NCBI RefSeq assembly: GCF_003429105.1
Contig: NZ_QVTD01000003.1
Coordinates: forward strand, 496,001 to 560,000
Direction: 5' to 3'
DNA: 64,000 nucleotides
Source: Peribacillus glennii
Lineage (GTDB): Bacteria > Bacillota > Bacilli > Bacillales > DSM-1321
Positions 16,237 to 25,203 of the stretch are shown piece by piece. The notes under the pieces were generated by a model. That model made no database searches. It had not been told where the DNA came from and was given only the letters and a program-made list of their open reading frames with translations. Every line of letters starts with the position of its first letter. Positions within the stretch are counted from its first letter, which is position 1. The position numbers and the translations under genes were made by a program.

Positions 16237-17625
16237 TCAAGGTGCTACCGCTGCCTCATTTTTATGATAGGTAACGAGCTGACCTATAGGCTCTCCAATA
16301 ATTCCTTCCTTTACATCGAATACAAGATTGCCACGGACAAAAGTTTTAGTTACCCGGCAGTTTATTTTCCTGCCAATATAAGGGCTGTGTTGATGGCGAT
16401 AATAAAGGCCTTCTTTTTCAACAACATAGGATTGGTTCGGATCCACAAAGATCATGTCGGCATCCTTGCCAATGGCGATTTCTCCTTTATGTTCGAAATT
16501 AAAGCGCCGCGCAGGATTTTTGGCGATCATTCTGACAAAATCGGTGACAGGAATATTCCGTTTCAAAACCGCTTCGTCAAACATAAGGTCAACATTGTTT
16601 TGACAACCCGTGATGCCGCCCCACACTTCAAAAATATTATTTGTTTCGCTAAATTTCATGTCAGGCGGACACGGAGAATGGTCGGAAGTGATCATATCAA
16701 TTTTTCCTTCCTTAACGGTTTGCCAGAGCTTCAGCTGTTCAGCATCATCCCGTAATGGAGGTGCGCATTTGGCCACTGGCCCCAATTCCTCAAACTGGGT
16801 GAGTGATATCGTCAAAAAATGGGGACAGGTTTCAACCGTGACATCCTGGCCTTCGTTTCTTGCCCGTGTGATTTCCTCCACCGCTTCCGCAGTGCTGATA
16901 TGGACAAAATGAAGTCTGCAGTCTGTTTCCTTTGCTAAAAATAAGGCTCTCTTTACTGAATCCACTTCCGTAAATGGCGGCCGTGAAACTGTATAATCTG
17001 TTGGGCTTGTTTTTCCTTGTCTTTCAAACTCCTGTCCCATCCGGTCTGTTATCTCTGCATTTTCTGCATGGATGGATAATATATGACCAAGCTCTGCTAA
17101 TTTCTTCATCCCCATATATAATGTATAATCATCCACATTGACGAAATCACCCGGAATATCGGACCCGCACGTAGACATGAAACACTTGAAAGCAACCACA
17201 CCTTCATCTGAAAGTTCTTCCAATTTCTCAAGATTCTCGGGAACCAAACCACCGTATAGCGCATAATCCACATAGTTCTTTCGCTTTGCGGCAGCCTTTT
17301 TCAAATCCAGTGAATTTTTATCAATGGTAGCTGGAAGTGCATTTAAAGGCATATCGACATAACTTGTTGTCCCCCCTGCAGCCAGTGCCTTTGTACCAGT
17401 GATAAAGCCTTCCCATTCCGTCCTGCCCGGCTCACATATGTGAACGTGAGTGTCAATCATGCCCGGCATGACATATTGTCCTTCTGCATTTACAAACTGA
17501 AGAGCTTCTGCTTCAAGCTTTTCCGCAATGGCGGAAATCCTTCCATCCTTAACCGCTACATCGACTTTTCTTACCCCATCATCAAAAACAACATTACCGT
17601 TTCTAATAATTAAATCGTATTTCAT
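16237..17625 (-). CDS. allB: allantoinase, copy 2
   Basis: A second AllB-type amidohydrolase of 462 residues with the full metal-site set: His60 and His62 (DTHVHI), Lys147 (AFKCFM), His186, His242 and Asp315 (TSDHSP). This set and the allantoinase-type segments PLNALPAT and GGLVPENL favour allantoinase over dihydropyrimidinase. It is first in the minus-strand run allB2-pucI-allB1-allC-allE. Upstream lies a sequence close to the PucR recognition motif. A paralogue with a different affinity, stereospecificity or hydantoin substrate is possible and cannot be decided by reading. Confidence 0.88.
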   Translation of the reverse strand: MKYDLIIRNGNVVFDDGVRKVDVAVKDGRISAIAEKLEAEALQFVNAEGQYVMPGMIDTHVHICEPGRTEWEGFITGTKALAAGGTTSYVDMPLNALPATIDKNSLDLKKAAAKRKNYVDYALYGGLVPENLEKLEELSDEGVVAFKCFMSTCGSDIPGDFVNVDDYTLYMGMKKLAELGHILSIHAENAEITDRMGQEFERQGKTSPTDYTVSRPPFTEVDSVKRALFLAKETDCRLHFVHISTAEAVEEITRARNEGQDVTVETCPHFLTISLTQFEELGPVAKCAPPLRDDAEQLKLWQTVKEGKIDMITSDHSPCPPDMKFSETNNIFEVWGGITGCQNNVDLMFDEAVLKRNIPVTDFVRMIAKNPARRFNFEHKGEIAIGKDADMIFVDPNQSYVVEKEGLYYRHQHSPYIGRKINCRVTKTFVRGNLVFDVKEGIIGEPIGQLVTYHKNEAAVAP

Positions 17626-17742
17626 AATTCACCCCCATAGGTTTTATATTTGTATTCAGTTATCGATGGACAAACAATCTGTGTTAAATCACTTACTTTC
17701 TGTACTATAACAATATTGTGCAACGTTTTAATATAAAAGTCA

Positions 17743-17755
17743 GTAGCCAAAGTAA
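17743..17755 (-). promoter_or_regulatory. PucR-box-like site upstream of allantoinase copy 2
   Basis: On the coding strand the 13-mer TTACTTTGGCTAC matches 11 of 13 positions of the B. subtilis PucR motif as I recall it (WWWCNTTGGTTAA). It is 118 nt before the start codon. With a pucR gene next door this is plausible but unproven. Confidence 0.4.
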
Positions 17756-17852
17756 ACAATATTCACTGCATTCATTTGTGGAAAATAACCTATATCCATT
17801 TACCGTTCGTCCCACACCTGGCTTATGGCCAATTCTTAATGATATTTGAAAT

Positions 17853-17899
17853 AAAAAAAAGCAATCATAATTCACATAATTTGAATCAGATTGCTTTTT
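17853..17899 (-). terminator. terminator of the cupin gene
   Basis: AAAAAGCAATC pairs with GATTGCTTTTT, with T-runs on both strands. Confidence 0.8.
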
Positions 17900-17912
17900 A
17901 CAAGCTCCATAT

Positions 17913-18287
17913 TTATTTATCTTCCTCAGGAAAAAATAAATCCATTGGCTGCGGACCGGCTACCCCAACAAAAATAAAGCGCTCATTGCCAGTATTTTTC
18001 ATCCCATGTTGTTGTCCAGGGTAAGAAATAATCAAATGACCTTTCGTTATTTCCACTTCTTCGCCATTTCCAGGATAGAACGTTCCTGTTCCTTGAATGC
18101 AGATCCAAAGGTCATCAGAAGTCGTATGCCAATGCTTATAGACTTCCTGGCCTGGTTCTAAACACCATACAGCACCAGCTGTTTTGTCCGTTTCATAAAA
18201 AATCGTTTTTTTTCCTTGATTGGGGTCAAACTGTGCAACTTCATCCAGCTTAAAGAATCTCTTTTTCACATTTGTTTCATTTACCAT
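17913..18287 (-). CDS. single-domain cupin protein
   Basis: Cytoplasmic beta-barrel protein of 124 residues with the Cupin_2 pattern: PGQEVYKHWHTTSDDLWICIQG (motif 1 with metal-binding His residues and Glu/Gln positions), then YPGQQHGMKN (motif 2). Start at 18287 follows AAGGGGA. It lies divergently from pucR and next to the allantoin genes, so a role in ureide metabolism or sensing is possible. Cupin_2 proteins are too diverse to name a reaction. Confidence 0.75.
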   Translation of the reverse strand: MVNETNVKKRFFKLDEVAQFDPNQGKKTIFYETDKTAGAVWCLEPGQEVYKHWHTTSDDLWICIQGTGTFYPGNGEEVEITKGHLIISYPGQQHGMKNTGNERFIFVGVAGPQPMDLFFPEEDK

Positions 18288-18408
18288 ATACAATTCCCCT
18301 TTGTACATTCGCATTCCACGCTGTTTAAAAACTATCCAAATTAATAATTCGATTTAACGGTGTGTTAGTACCCTGTCATTCTATAAATATATAGGAAATA
18401 TTATACAA

Positions 18409-18421
18409 AATCATTGGACAA
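18409..18421 (+). promoter_or_regulatory. PucR-box-like site in the cupin-pucR divergent region
   Basis: AATCATTGGACAA matches 11 of 13 positions of the recalled PucR motif (WWWCNTTGGTTAA) on the strand of pucR, 116 nt before its start. Autoregulation or control of the cupin gene is inferred. Confidence 0.4.
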
Positions 18422-18536
18422 AACAAACAAAAGTAAATAGGATATTTATTTAAAGTAAACATATGTACTTCATTTTCCTATATAATATTTATAAAAAATT
18501 AAAAAAATTTGTTATTTTCCCCGGGAGGATACATGT

Positions 18537-20198
18537 ATGAAAAAAGTCGAGGATCTGTTTATCCTGGATGTCTTTCATGATGCGAAAATCATTGCTGGAC
18601 ATTCCGGTTTAAATAGATATGTAGAATCCATTGAAATTTCCGAGACTCCTGATGTACGTGATTACATGTCCGCCAATTCTTTATTGCTGACTACTGGTTA
18701 TGCCTTTAAAGACAACCCTAAGGAATTATGCCAGCTCATATCTAATATCCATGATCTGCCATGTGCGGGAATTGGAATTAAACTAAGAAGGTTCATTGAT
18801 GAAGTACCACAAGAGGTAGTGGATCTGGCGAACAGCTTAAACTTCCCCATCATCCAAATTCCGGTCTCGCTAACATTAGGAAAAGTCGGGCACCAATTAT
18901 TGGGGTTTTTATGGGATAACAAAACGGAAGAGCTTTATTATGCCCTTCATGTCCATAAAAGGTTTACTAATATGATGATGAAAGGTTATACAATAAAAGC
19001 TTTAATTGTAAACATTGGACTATTATTAAAATCTCCTGTTCTTTTAATAAATCCCTTGGGGGAGGTTACTGCCTCTTCTGACCATTTCAAAAGGGAAAAT
19101 ATGAAACTGCTGCAAGAACATGTATTGGCCGCATTCAAACAAAACATGGATTATTATCGAAGTCACAACAGGATTTCGATTATTCACCCTGTCGAAGGCC
19201 AGCCTCCTATTAAACTGCGTGTGTTTCCAGTAAAAACCATGCGGCTATTTCCCTATTTATTAATCGTTTTTAACCCGGATGAGCTGCGCTATCCATCTTC
19301 CCAGCTGGCAATCGAGCAAGCTTCTACGGTGATTTCTGCCACCTTATTAAAACATGAAGCCATCCAGCAAAATAACAGAATGTTAAAGAATAATTTTTTT
19401 GGTTCACTGGTGGATGGAAAAATTACTTCCAAACAGGAAATCATTCATCGCGGTAACCAATTCAATCTTTTAGATAACAACAGATACCTATCGATATTGT
19501 GTAAAATCGATGATCATACACAAAATTTCCTTCAGCAAAGTGATGAAGTACTTAACCAGATCTATGACCTTATATCTGATTATCTAAAAAAGACTGTAAC
19601 GAAATTAGGAATCCAAAATATTTTTTTTATGAAAGATACCCATTTTGTCATATTGCTTCAATTCAGCTCATCATTTGATGATACGTTAAAGGATTCCATT
19701 CGGACAAGCCTGGAAGAATTCCAGCAAGAAGCCTTCGACCGATTAAAAATTTCGCTTTCTTTCGGGATTGGCAACTATGTGAATGAAGTAACCTCCATAC
19801 CTGTCAGTTATACAGAAGCATTGGAAGCATGGGAAAATGGATTCAATCTTTATCAAAGAAAATTTGTTAACCTTTACGAAACAAAAAAAATACAAGAGTT
19901 GATTCGCCTGATTCCAACAGTTCAGTTACAAAAATTTTATGAGAACACACTGCGGTCCTTAGCCTATCCAAAAACTAAGGATGAAGAAGACCTGATCAAA
20001 ACGATGGTTGTTTTTTTAGATAACCACTGTGAGATCGCCATCACCTCGAAAAAATTATATGTCCATCGAAACACCGTAAAATATCGGATTGCAAAATGTG
20101 AAGAAATTCTAAATTATTCTGTAAATGATCCAAAAAATTCTCTCCACTTAAGAATGGCACTATTAATGAGGAGTATGTTTCAAACTATAGGGGGGTAA
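18537..20198 (+). CDS. pucR: PucR family purine-catabolism regulator
   Basis: Transcription regulator of 553 residues. An N-terminal PucR sensing domain (about 1-125; EISETPDVRDYMSANSLLLT, then GIKLRRFIDEVPQEVVDLAN) is followed by a GAF-like/GGDEF-like middle (CdaR type). A C-terminal HTH_30 carries NHCEIAITSKKLYVHRNTVK and YRIAKCEEIL at about 495-530. In B. subtilis, PucR activates the pucI/allantoin genes in response to allantoin or related ureides. Start is backed by GGGAGG. It is divergent from the cupin gene and the allantoin operon, the usual arrangement for a local regulator. Confidence 0.9.
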   Translation: MKKVEDLFILDVFHDAKIIAGHSGLNRYVESIEISETPDVRDYMSANSLLLTTGYAFKDNPKELCQLISNIHDLPCAGIGIKLRRFIDEVPQEVVDLANSLNFPIIQIPVSLTLGKVGHQLLGFLWDNKTEELYYALHVHKRFTNMMMKGYTIKALIVNIGLLLKSPVLLINPLGEVTASSDHFKRENMKLLQEHVLAAFKQNMDYYRSHNRISIIHPVEGQPPIKLRVFPVKTMRLFPYLLIVFNPDELRYPSSQLAIEQASTVISATLLKHEAIQQNNRMLKNNFFGSLVDGKITSKQEIIHRGNQFNLLDNNRYLSILCKIDDHTQNFLQQSDEVLNQIYDLISDYLKKTVTKLGIQNIFFMKDTHFVILLQFSSSFDDTLKDSIRTSLEEFQQEAFDRLKISLSFGIGNYVNEVTSIPVSYTEALEAWENGFNLYQRKFVNLYETKKIQELIRLIPTVQLQKFYENTLRSLAYPKTKDEEDLIKTMVVFLDNHCEIAITSKKLYVHRNTVKYRIAKCEEILNYSVNDPKNSLHLRMALLMRSMFQTIGG

Positions 20199-20243
20199 GA
20201 TACAACTCGGCGGATCATATGATTCTATAAATCAATAGAATGT

Positions 20244-20603
20244 CTAGATGTTCAGGAGTCTTTCCGAAACTTGTTTTTCTGAGAGACTTCTTTTGAAATC
20301 ATATATTTCATCATAGCGGGAGTTACTTGCCGGAAAATGACGAAACCGTAAATGTAAACCTTGACTACTCTTCAAACTCCCATACTCCTTATGAAAAGCA
20401 AGCTTCACCGTCCCTATCGGCCCATTCCGCTGTTTTGCCAGGATCACCTCCACAAGATTATCTTCTTCACAATCCCTGTTGTAATAATCATCGCGAAAAA
20501 GAAACGCGATCAGGTCGGCATACTGTTCGATTTGGCCGCTTTCACGCAAATCATACAGCATGGGCCTTTTATTCGTATATTTAAAAAGAGGACAAAAAAA
20601 CAA
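20244..20603 (-). pseudogene. fragment of a DnaB-type replicative helicase gene
   Basis: The frame encodes the last part of a hexameric DnaB helicase: KRPMLYDLRESGQIEQYADL, then AFLFRDDYYNR and VEVILAKQRNGPIGTVKLAF. The Walker A/B core and primase-binding domain are absent, and the final 40 residues do not continue as DnaB. It overlaps the hydrolase terminator and sits between two convergent genes. It is a remnant, probably of a dnaB paralogue or prophage helicase, and not expected to function. Confidence 0.75.
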
Positions 20604-20632
20604 CTGCCCTCCAGACGGTTAGACAGTTGCCT
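20594..20632 (-). terminator. terminator of the CocE-like hydrolase gene
   Basis: On the minus strand GGCAACTG...CAGTTG forms a stem with extra pairing in the loop and is followed by seven T residues. Confidence 0.75.
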
Positions 20633-20692
20633 TTTATTCCTATTTACGAAAAGGGCATTTTACTCGCCTGATTCCCGTTCTTTCTAAAACAC

Positions 20693-22405
20693 TTACCTTG
20701 GAATGATCGGCAGGATCAAATGGGTTGGATGCTGTTCATCATGATAGATTTTTTGAGTGGCCAGCTTGCTGTCCGCGTATGTTCCGTGTTTATCAATCCT
20801 GAATGAATTGAGGTTTACATCAAATGCAGGGAAGTTGCTGCTTGATACTTCGATGCGGATTTTATGGCCTTTTTTGAATAGGTTGCTAGTGTTGCCGACA
20901 TGGAAGCGATATTCATAAATTTCTCCCGGGGTAATCGGTGTAGGGTTTTCATTTGAATCCCTATAGCTTGCCCTTTGAATTCCTTCCAACAGATTAATAG
21001 CCATTCCATCTGGATGGACATCAACCAGTTTGACGGTAAAATCGGTATCGTTTGCAGAGGAAGAGGCATAAATGACTGCTTCGACTGGTCCGGTCACCTC
21101 TAAATCTTCGGTAAGTACATCAGATGTATATACCATTACATCGTTACGACCCTCTATTATGCGCTGATCCTTAGGACCCATCGGGGTTAAAGCAGCATTA
21201 CAGCAACTATGTCCACCCACACTTGGTACAGGGTCAAGAGGGTTATAGACATAGATGTCCGGAATCTCCTCGGTTGGTGTTTTGCGATCCAGGGATCCAT
21301 CTCCATTTAGAGAGTTCGCTCTTCCTTTACTGTGGATATAATATGGAGTGTATTGTGTTCTCGCTAACGGCCATTCCTGCTCCTGCCTCCACTTGTTTTC
21401 ACCCATGACAAAGATGGATACCGGCGGTTCATCCATAATCCCGTTATCTTCGCCCTTTAACCAGTGATCATACCAGCGAACCTGAATTTCATCCACAACA
21501 TTATTGGCTTCTTCCCCAAAATAGATATCGCCGACAAAGTTGGTCCATGGCATATGATACCAAGGTCCAATGACCAGTTTTTGATTTTTGTTCAATTTTG
21601 AAATTCCGGTGTAATTCCGTATCGTTCCTTCTATAAAGATATCGTACCATCCCCCAATATGAAGGGAAGGAATATTCAACTGTTTGTATTTACCGCCCAG
21701 GTGCCATTTCTTCCAATAGTCGTCGAATGTCGGGTGGGAGAGCCATTCATAATAAAAAGAAGTAATATCACGGTCGATTAAAGGGTGGTCGGTAAGCGGC
21801 AGATGATCGTATTCTTCATTGATGGTCGTATTAATTTTCATCAATTTTCTCGCTGCTTCCGGCTTTCCTTTTCTCATCGCTTGGTCCAATGACAAGAAGG
21901 CTGACCAGGATTGCAGGAATGCTAAATGGGTGGCGCCGTTTTTATAGGACCAATCCTCATAATAACCATCATTGGTAAAAGCCGGCGCAATGGCCGTCAA
22001 GCCCTCAGGATTTTCGACAGCAGGGTGCAATTGGGTCGCCCCTACATAGGAAAATCCATACATGCCCACTTTCCCGTTTGACCTTGGCAGTTTCCTGACA
22101 AATTCAATCGTATCGATGCCATCTTGCCGCTCATAATGGAAAGGATTAAATTCCCCGTCCGAGGCAAATTTCCCGCGTGAATCCTGGGTCACTACTATGT
22201 ATCCCTGTCTTGCATACCATTCTGGATGCAGATAACTCATAAACTCGGAATGTTGTTTATCATAAGGAGAACGCATCAATAAAACAGGGAATGTCCCTTC
22301 ACCTTTTGGATAATAAATATCAGCAAGTAAAGTAACTCCATCCCGCATCACGATTGGTATATTGGCCTCAAGCTCCACCTCATAAATTTCGTTTACTTTG
22401 ATCAT
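20693..22405 (-). CDS. CocE/NonD family serine hydrolase
   Basis: Alpha/beta hydrolase of 570 residues, normal length for the CocE/X-Pro dipeptidyl-peptidase S15 family. The catalytic serine is Ser119 in GMYGFSYVG; the catalytic His lies in the central GPWYHMPW segment or nearby, and the C-terminal third is the jelly-roll domain (XPP_C) with VTGPVEAVIYASSSANDTDF. The ATG at 22405 is chosen because GGGGAGG lies 7 nt upstream; the ATG two codons earlier is too close. It could be an acylase, esterase or glutaryl-7-ACA-type hydrolase; substrate not readable. It is monocistronic and next to degraded acetamidase and permease genes. Confidence 0.85.
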   Translation of the reverse strand: MIKVNEIYEVELEANIPIVMRDGVTLLADIYYPKGEGTFPVLLMRSPYDKQHSEFMSYLHPEWYARQGYIVVTQDSRGKFASDGEFNPFHYERQDGIDTIEFVRKLPRSNGKVGMYGFSYVGATQLHPAVENPEGLTAIAPAFTNDGYYEDWSYKNGATHLAFLQSWSAFLSLDQAMRKGKPEAARKLMKINTTINEEYDHLPLTDHPLIDRDITSFYYEWLSHPTFDDYWKKWHLGGKYKQLNIPSLHIGGWYDIFIEGTIRNYTGISKLNKNQKLVIGPWYHMPWTNFVGDIYFGEEANNVVDEIQVRWYDHWLKGEDNGIMDEPPVSIFVMGENKWRQEQEWPLARTQYTPYYIHSKGRANSLNGDGSLDRKTPTEEIPDIYVYNPLDPVPSVGGHSCCNAALTPMGPKDQRIIEGRNDVMVYTSDVLTEDLEVTGPVEAVIYASSSANDTDFTVKLVDVHPDGMAINLLEGIQRASYRDSNENPTPITPGEIYEYRFHVGNTSNLFKKGHKIRIEVSSSNFPAFDVNLNSFRIDKHGTYADSKLATQKIYHDEQHPTHLILPIIPR

Positions 22406-22529
22406 ATACATTCCTCCCCTATGTAATTTTAAATCAATCTTACCGTTTCTAACTATGACTGGCTTTCTTTTGTAGAGTTATAGAAAAAGTGAGGATTATA
22501 CAAAATATTTTTGGATATTATAAGTATTT

Positions 22530-22803
22530 TTTAGGAAATTCAACCCCAACCACGTAAAATGAAGGACCAACAAACTGATATGTGTGGGTCCATGATTTCT
22601 GGATTTAAGTCCTTCTCCGTTTTGATGTCACCAAAAAAATTATCCTGGGCTTCGACCTTAAAGGTTTCTCCGGGTTTTACTATTTAAATGGGGTCAATAT
22701 GCGCACCAAAGTCTTTTATAGTAGCAGTAGAACGATCGATTTTGAGACTAATATTCTTCATGAAAGCAACTTTTTTAAAAGTATTTGGTTTGTCCTTCTC
22801 TAC
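22530..22803 (-). pseudogene. N-terminal fragment of an acetamidase/formamidase family gene
   Basis: Reads MKNISLKIDRSTATIKDFGA, then a TAA at 22684-22686, then IVKPGETFKVEAQDNFFGDI. After a frameshift comes VGPSFYVVGVEF, which corresponds to the family segment NPATGPFYVEGAE. The C-terminal two thirds of the roughly 300-residue enzyme are missing. One nonsense codon, one frameshift and the truncation make it inactive. It lies upstream of the CocE gene on the same strand. Confidence 0.65.
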
Positions 22804-23236
22804 GCTCTTTTTCACATCAGTTCTGCCCTTGCTACGCATTTTTAAAATCTAAAATTGGCTAATCGATATCCCCTCCCACGTAAACGCTACCATTTAGATT
22901 TAACATAATTTTTCATGGTTGAAGAGAATCTAAGACCCTCTATGTATAATTCAGGATTTGAAGGGCGAATTCCTGTTTTAACAGTGTCAATTATTTATTA
23001 AATTTTTCTTACGCTTAAATAAATAGATATCCCAGCCATAACAAGTATGAAAGATTAGTAAATCGAATACTACTATTTGTTGAAAAAAACACTCACCTTT
23101 ATTGTCTCTCAACCACCGCATAGAAGATCTCATAAAATTCTCCCCATTAGCCCTATATATCATTAACTTCATTCGAAGTAGCCTGTTAGTAAAAAGAAAT
23201 GGCGTAATCCCAGAAGGGGCCACGCCATATCCTTGT

Positions 23237-23569
23237 CTAAGCATATTTATAATGTAAATCTGAATCTGCCTCGTCATACTGCACAGCTCGCGCCAGTTCT
23301 GCTTCCATATGTTTATCGGAATATTGCTTCCCGTATTTGTTATCGAGATTTTTATATAGGACTGCCCTGAGAATTGCCTACACAAAGACAATAACCCATT
23401 CATATGGCCAAACAAGGCCTGATGGCATCCCTGGCATGTATAACACCGTAATTCCCAGGGCCATTAAAACAGCAATCCTTCCAGCCCTTACGAACCATAG
23501 GAAACAGCCGGCTATGGCTGGACCTGGAAACTTTGCAGTCAAGGTTATTACATTGTAAGGGCATAACAA
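23237..23569 (-). pseudogene. C-terminal fragment of an APC amino-acid permease gene
   Basis: Two hydrophobic segments (AIAGCFLWFVRAGRIAVLMA, then LGITVLYMPGMPSGLVWPYE) end in WVIVFV, then an in-frame TAG at 23378-23380 where a Trp is expected. AILRAVLYKNLDNKYGK and a charged cytoplasmic tail follow in the same frame until a TAG at 23237. This matches the C-terminus of APC-superfamily (ethanolamine or amino-acid permease-like) transporters. The first ten or so membrane segments are gone. It is a remnant. Confidence 0.6.
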
Positions 23570-23801
23570 TTCATTACCCTTTGCTGTTAAGGCAAATGGG
23601 ATGAAGTTAAAATCTATTTTAACTAAAAATTCAGAATTATCAAGGAATAATATTCGACAAATTGGGCAATTACCAAATTCAGAGAGGGCTGATACCTTCT
23701 CGAATTAATGTTTAAAATCACGTTTCGTAGTAAGCAAAGGAAACACTTGCTGAATCGATGATTAGATACCCGTTAAGGAATTTCTGGGAAAGAAGTAAAA
23801 T

Positions 23802-23832
23802 AAAAAAGCGGTTGGAAAGGCCGCTTTATTTT
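23802..23832 (-). terminator. terminator of the flavin/monooxygenase operon
   Basis: AAAGCGG pairs with CCGCTTT, with a T-rich tail on the minus strand downstream of the flavin reductase gene. Confidence 0.75.
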
Positions 23833-23895
23833 CACAGGTTCTATTTTTCATGGAACCAAGAAGGGTTCCGGCGGTTGCTTTTATAAATGTAATTT

Positions 23896-24378
23896 TTATT
23901 TCACAACTGGGTTGTTCACGTGCTGGTACTTCCCTCTATAAAAAATTAAAGGTTCGCCACTGCCTATATTTCCACCCTTTGTCTCACCGATTAGAATGGT
24001 GTGGTCACCTCCATCATAGTGCTTGACTATATCACAATCAAAATATCCGATTACATCTTTTAAAATCGGCGATCCTGTTACATCTTCCTCATAACTGATC
24101 CCCTCAAATCGATCGATGTTTTTTGTTGAAAAACGTCTGGATATATCTTCTTGCTCAGACGATAAAATATTAACGGCAAAACTTTCAGCGTTCAAAAATT
24201 CTGTATATAGACTTGATTTTTTATCCACATTGATTATTACAAGAGGTGGATCCAAAGATAACGATGTGAATGAATTGGCTGTCATTCCAACTGGATGACC
24301 CTTTTCATTTTTTGTAGTGACAACGGTAACGCCGGTTGCAAAACTTCCTGAGATATCTCTGAATTTTCGCTGATCCAC
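23896..24378 (-). CDS. flavin reductase family protein (HpaC-like)
   Basis: NAD(P)H:flavin oxidoreductase-like protein of 160 residues with the FMN-binding split-barrel pattern: FATGVTVVTTKNEKGHPVG, MTANSFTSLSLDPPLVII, SFAVNILS and GDHTILIGE. Such small partners supply reduced flavin to two-component monooxygenases. It starts at GTG with AAGGAGG upstream. It is the last gene of a run including a riboflavin kinase, an NADPH:FMN reductase and a luciferase-like monooxygenase, the likely recipient of the FMNH2. Confidence 0.88.
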   Translation of the reverse strand: MDQRKFRDISGSFATGVTVVTTKNEKGHPVGMTANSFTSLSLDPPLVIINVDKKSSLYTEFLNAESFAVNILSSEQEDISRRFSTKNIDRFEGISYEEDVTGSPILKDVIGYFDCDIVKHYDGGDHTILIGETKGGNIGSGEPLIFYRGKYQHVNNPVVK

Positions 24379-24485
24379 AATAATACCTCCTTATATTCAC
24401 TTAAAAGATAGGAAAATATCAATTTAAACTCCCTATCCACCATTCCATTTGTCTATTAAACCTTTTTTATGAATTAGAGAAATCC

Positions 24486-24791
24486 TTACTGATTAACAGC
24501 AATTTTTGAAGGGTTATGCAAATCCAAAGCAGAAAAATATTCCTGCAATTTTACCGATAATCCTCCGCTTCCGAACTTCGGACGTAGTTTTTTTGGTTCC
24601 TTTGTTTCATTAAGGGATTCAAGAAAAAAAATAATAATTCTCCGGCGTTGTAATATATCCACTATTCCATTTTTGTAAAACCAGGAATCAATAGTGTTAT
24701 AGATACCTCTATTCACTCCATATTTTTCATTACAAAGCTGGACAAATGAAAAATCAGTTAGATGAATGATTTCATCGGCATTTGAAGACAT
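24486..24791 (-). CDS. small protein, possible RibR C-terminal (RNA-binding) domain homologue
   Basis: Protein of 101 residues. The start at 24791 (MSSNADEI) follows GGGGGAG. The core reads YGVNRGIYNTIDSWFYKNGI, then RRRIIIFFLESL and FGSGGLSVKLQEYFS. In B. subtilis RibR a riboflavin kinase domain is followed by a C-terminal domain of about 100 residues that binds FMN-riboswitch RNA. Here a kinase-only gene ends 35 nt upstream, and this product has the right size, position and, from memory, a similar YGVNRG-type core. The link to RibR is therefore inferred, not searched. Otherwise it is an unrecognised basic protein in a flavin operon. Confidence 0.55.
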   Translation of the reverse strand: MSSNADEIIHLTDFSFVQLCNEKYGVNRGIYNTIDSWFYKNGIVDILQRRRIIIFFLESLNETKEPKKLRPKFGSGGLSVKLQEYFSALDLHNPSKIAVNQ

Positions 24792-24826
24792 ATTACTCCC
24801 CCTAACGAAAAAGTCATTCTCTATTC

Positions 24827-25201
24827 TCAACTTTCTACCATTAATCTTTTTCTCACGAATTCAATATCCTTCTTGATTTGTGACACTAGTTGATCTATAG
24901 AATCAAAGGAAGTTTCCTCCCTTATGAAAAAGAGATCATCAATCTTTAGTTCTTCTCCATAAATAGTTTGATGAAAATTAAAAATATGAACTTCATAATG
25001 GACTTGAAAGTCTGTTTTATTTATTGTCGGACGAACCCCTACATTCATGATGCCATCATATTGAACCTGTTTATGCCAAACTTTCACTCCATATACACCT
25101 TTTGTTAAGGATGGCTGTTCCGTATTAACAAAAATATTTGCTGTCGGAAATCCAATCGTCCGGCCAATCTGTTTACCCCTTATTACTTCACCCGTAATCA
25201 T
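24827..25201 (-). CDS. stand-alone riboflavin kinase (flavokinase)
   Basis: ATP-dependent phosphorylation of riboflavin to FMN. The 124-residue product is only the kinase domain of RibF: GEVIRGKQIGRTIGFPTANI, then GVYGVKVWHKQVQYDGIMNVG, RPTI and YEVHIFNFHQTIYGEEL. The N-terminal FAD-synthetase domain found in bifunctional bacterial RibF is absent, so it should make FMN but not FAD. Start ATG 25201, or TTG 25207 overlapping the stop of the preceding FMN reductase gene; coupling is likely. Similar kinase-only domains occur in RibR of the B. subtilis ytmI operon, which also encodes luciferase-like monooxygenases. Dedicated FMN supply for this operon is inferred. Confidence 0.85.
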   Translation of the reverse strand: MITGEVIRGKQIGRTIGFPTANIFVNTEQPSLTKGVYGVKVWHKQVQYDGIMNVGVRPTINKTDFQVHYEVHIFNFHQTIYGEELKIDDLFFIREETSFDSIDQLVSQIKKDIEFVRKRLMVES

Positions 25202-25203
25202 TA

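Noticed and set aside
22987..23415. A 142-residue open frame on the minus strand
   Set aside because: It overlaps the APC permease remnant in another frame; the permease frame has the family features, this one does not.
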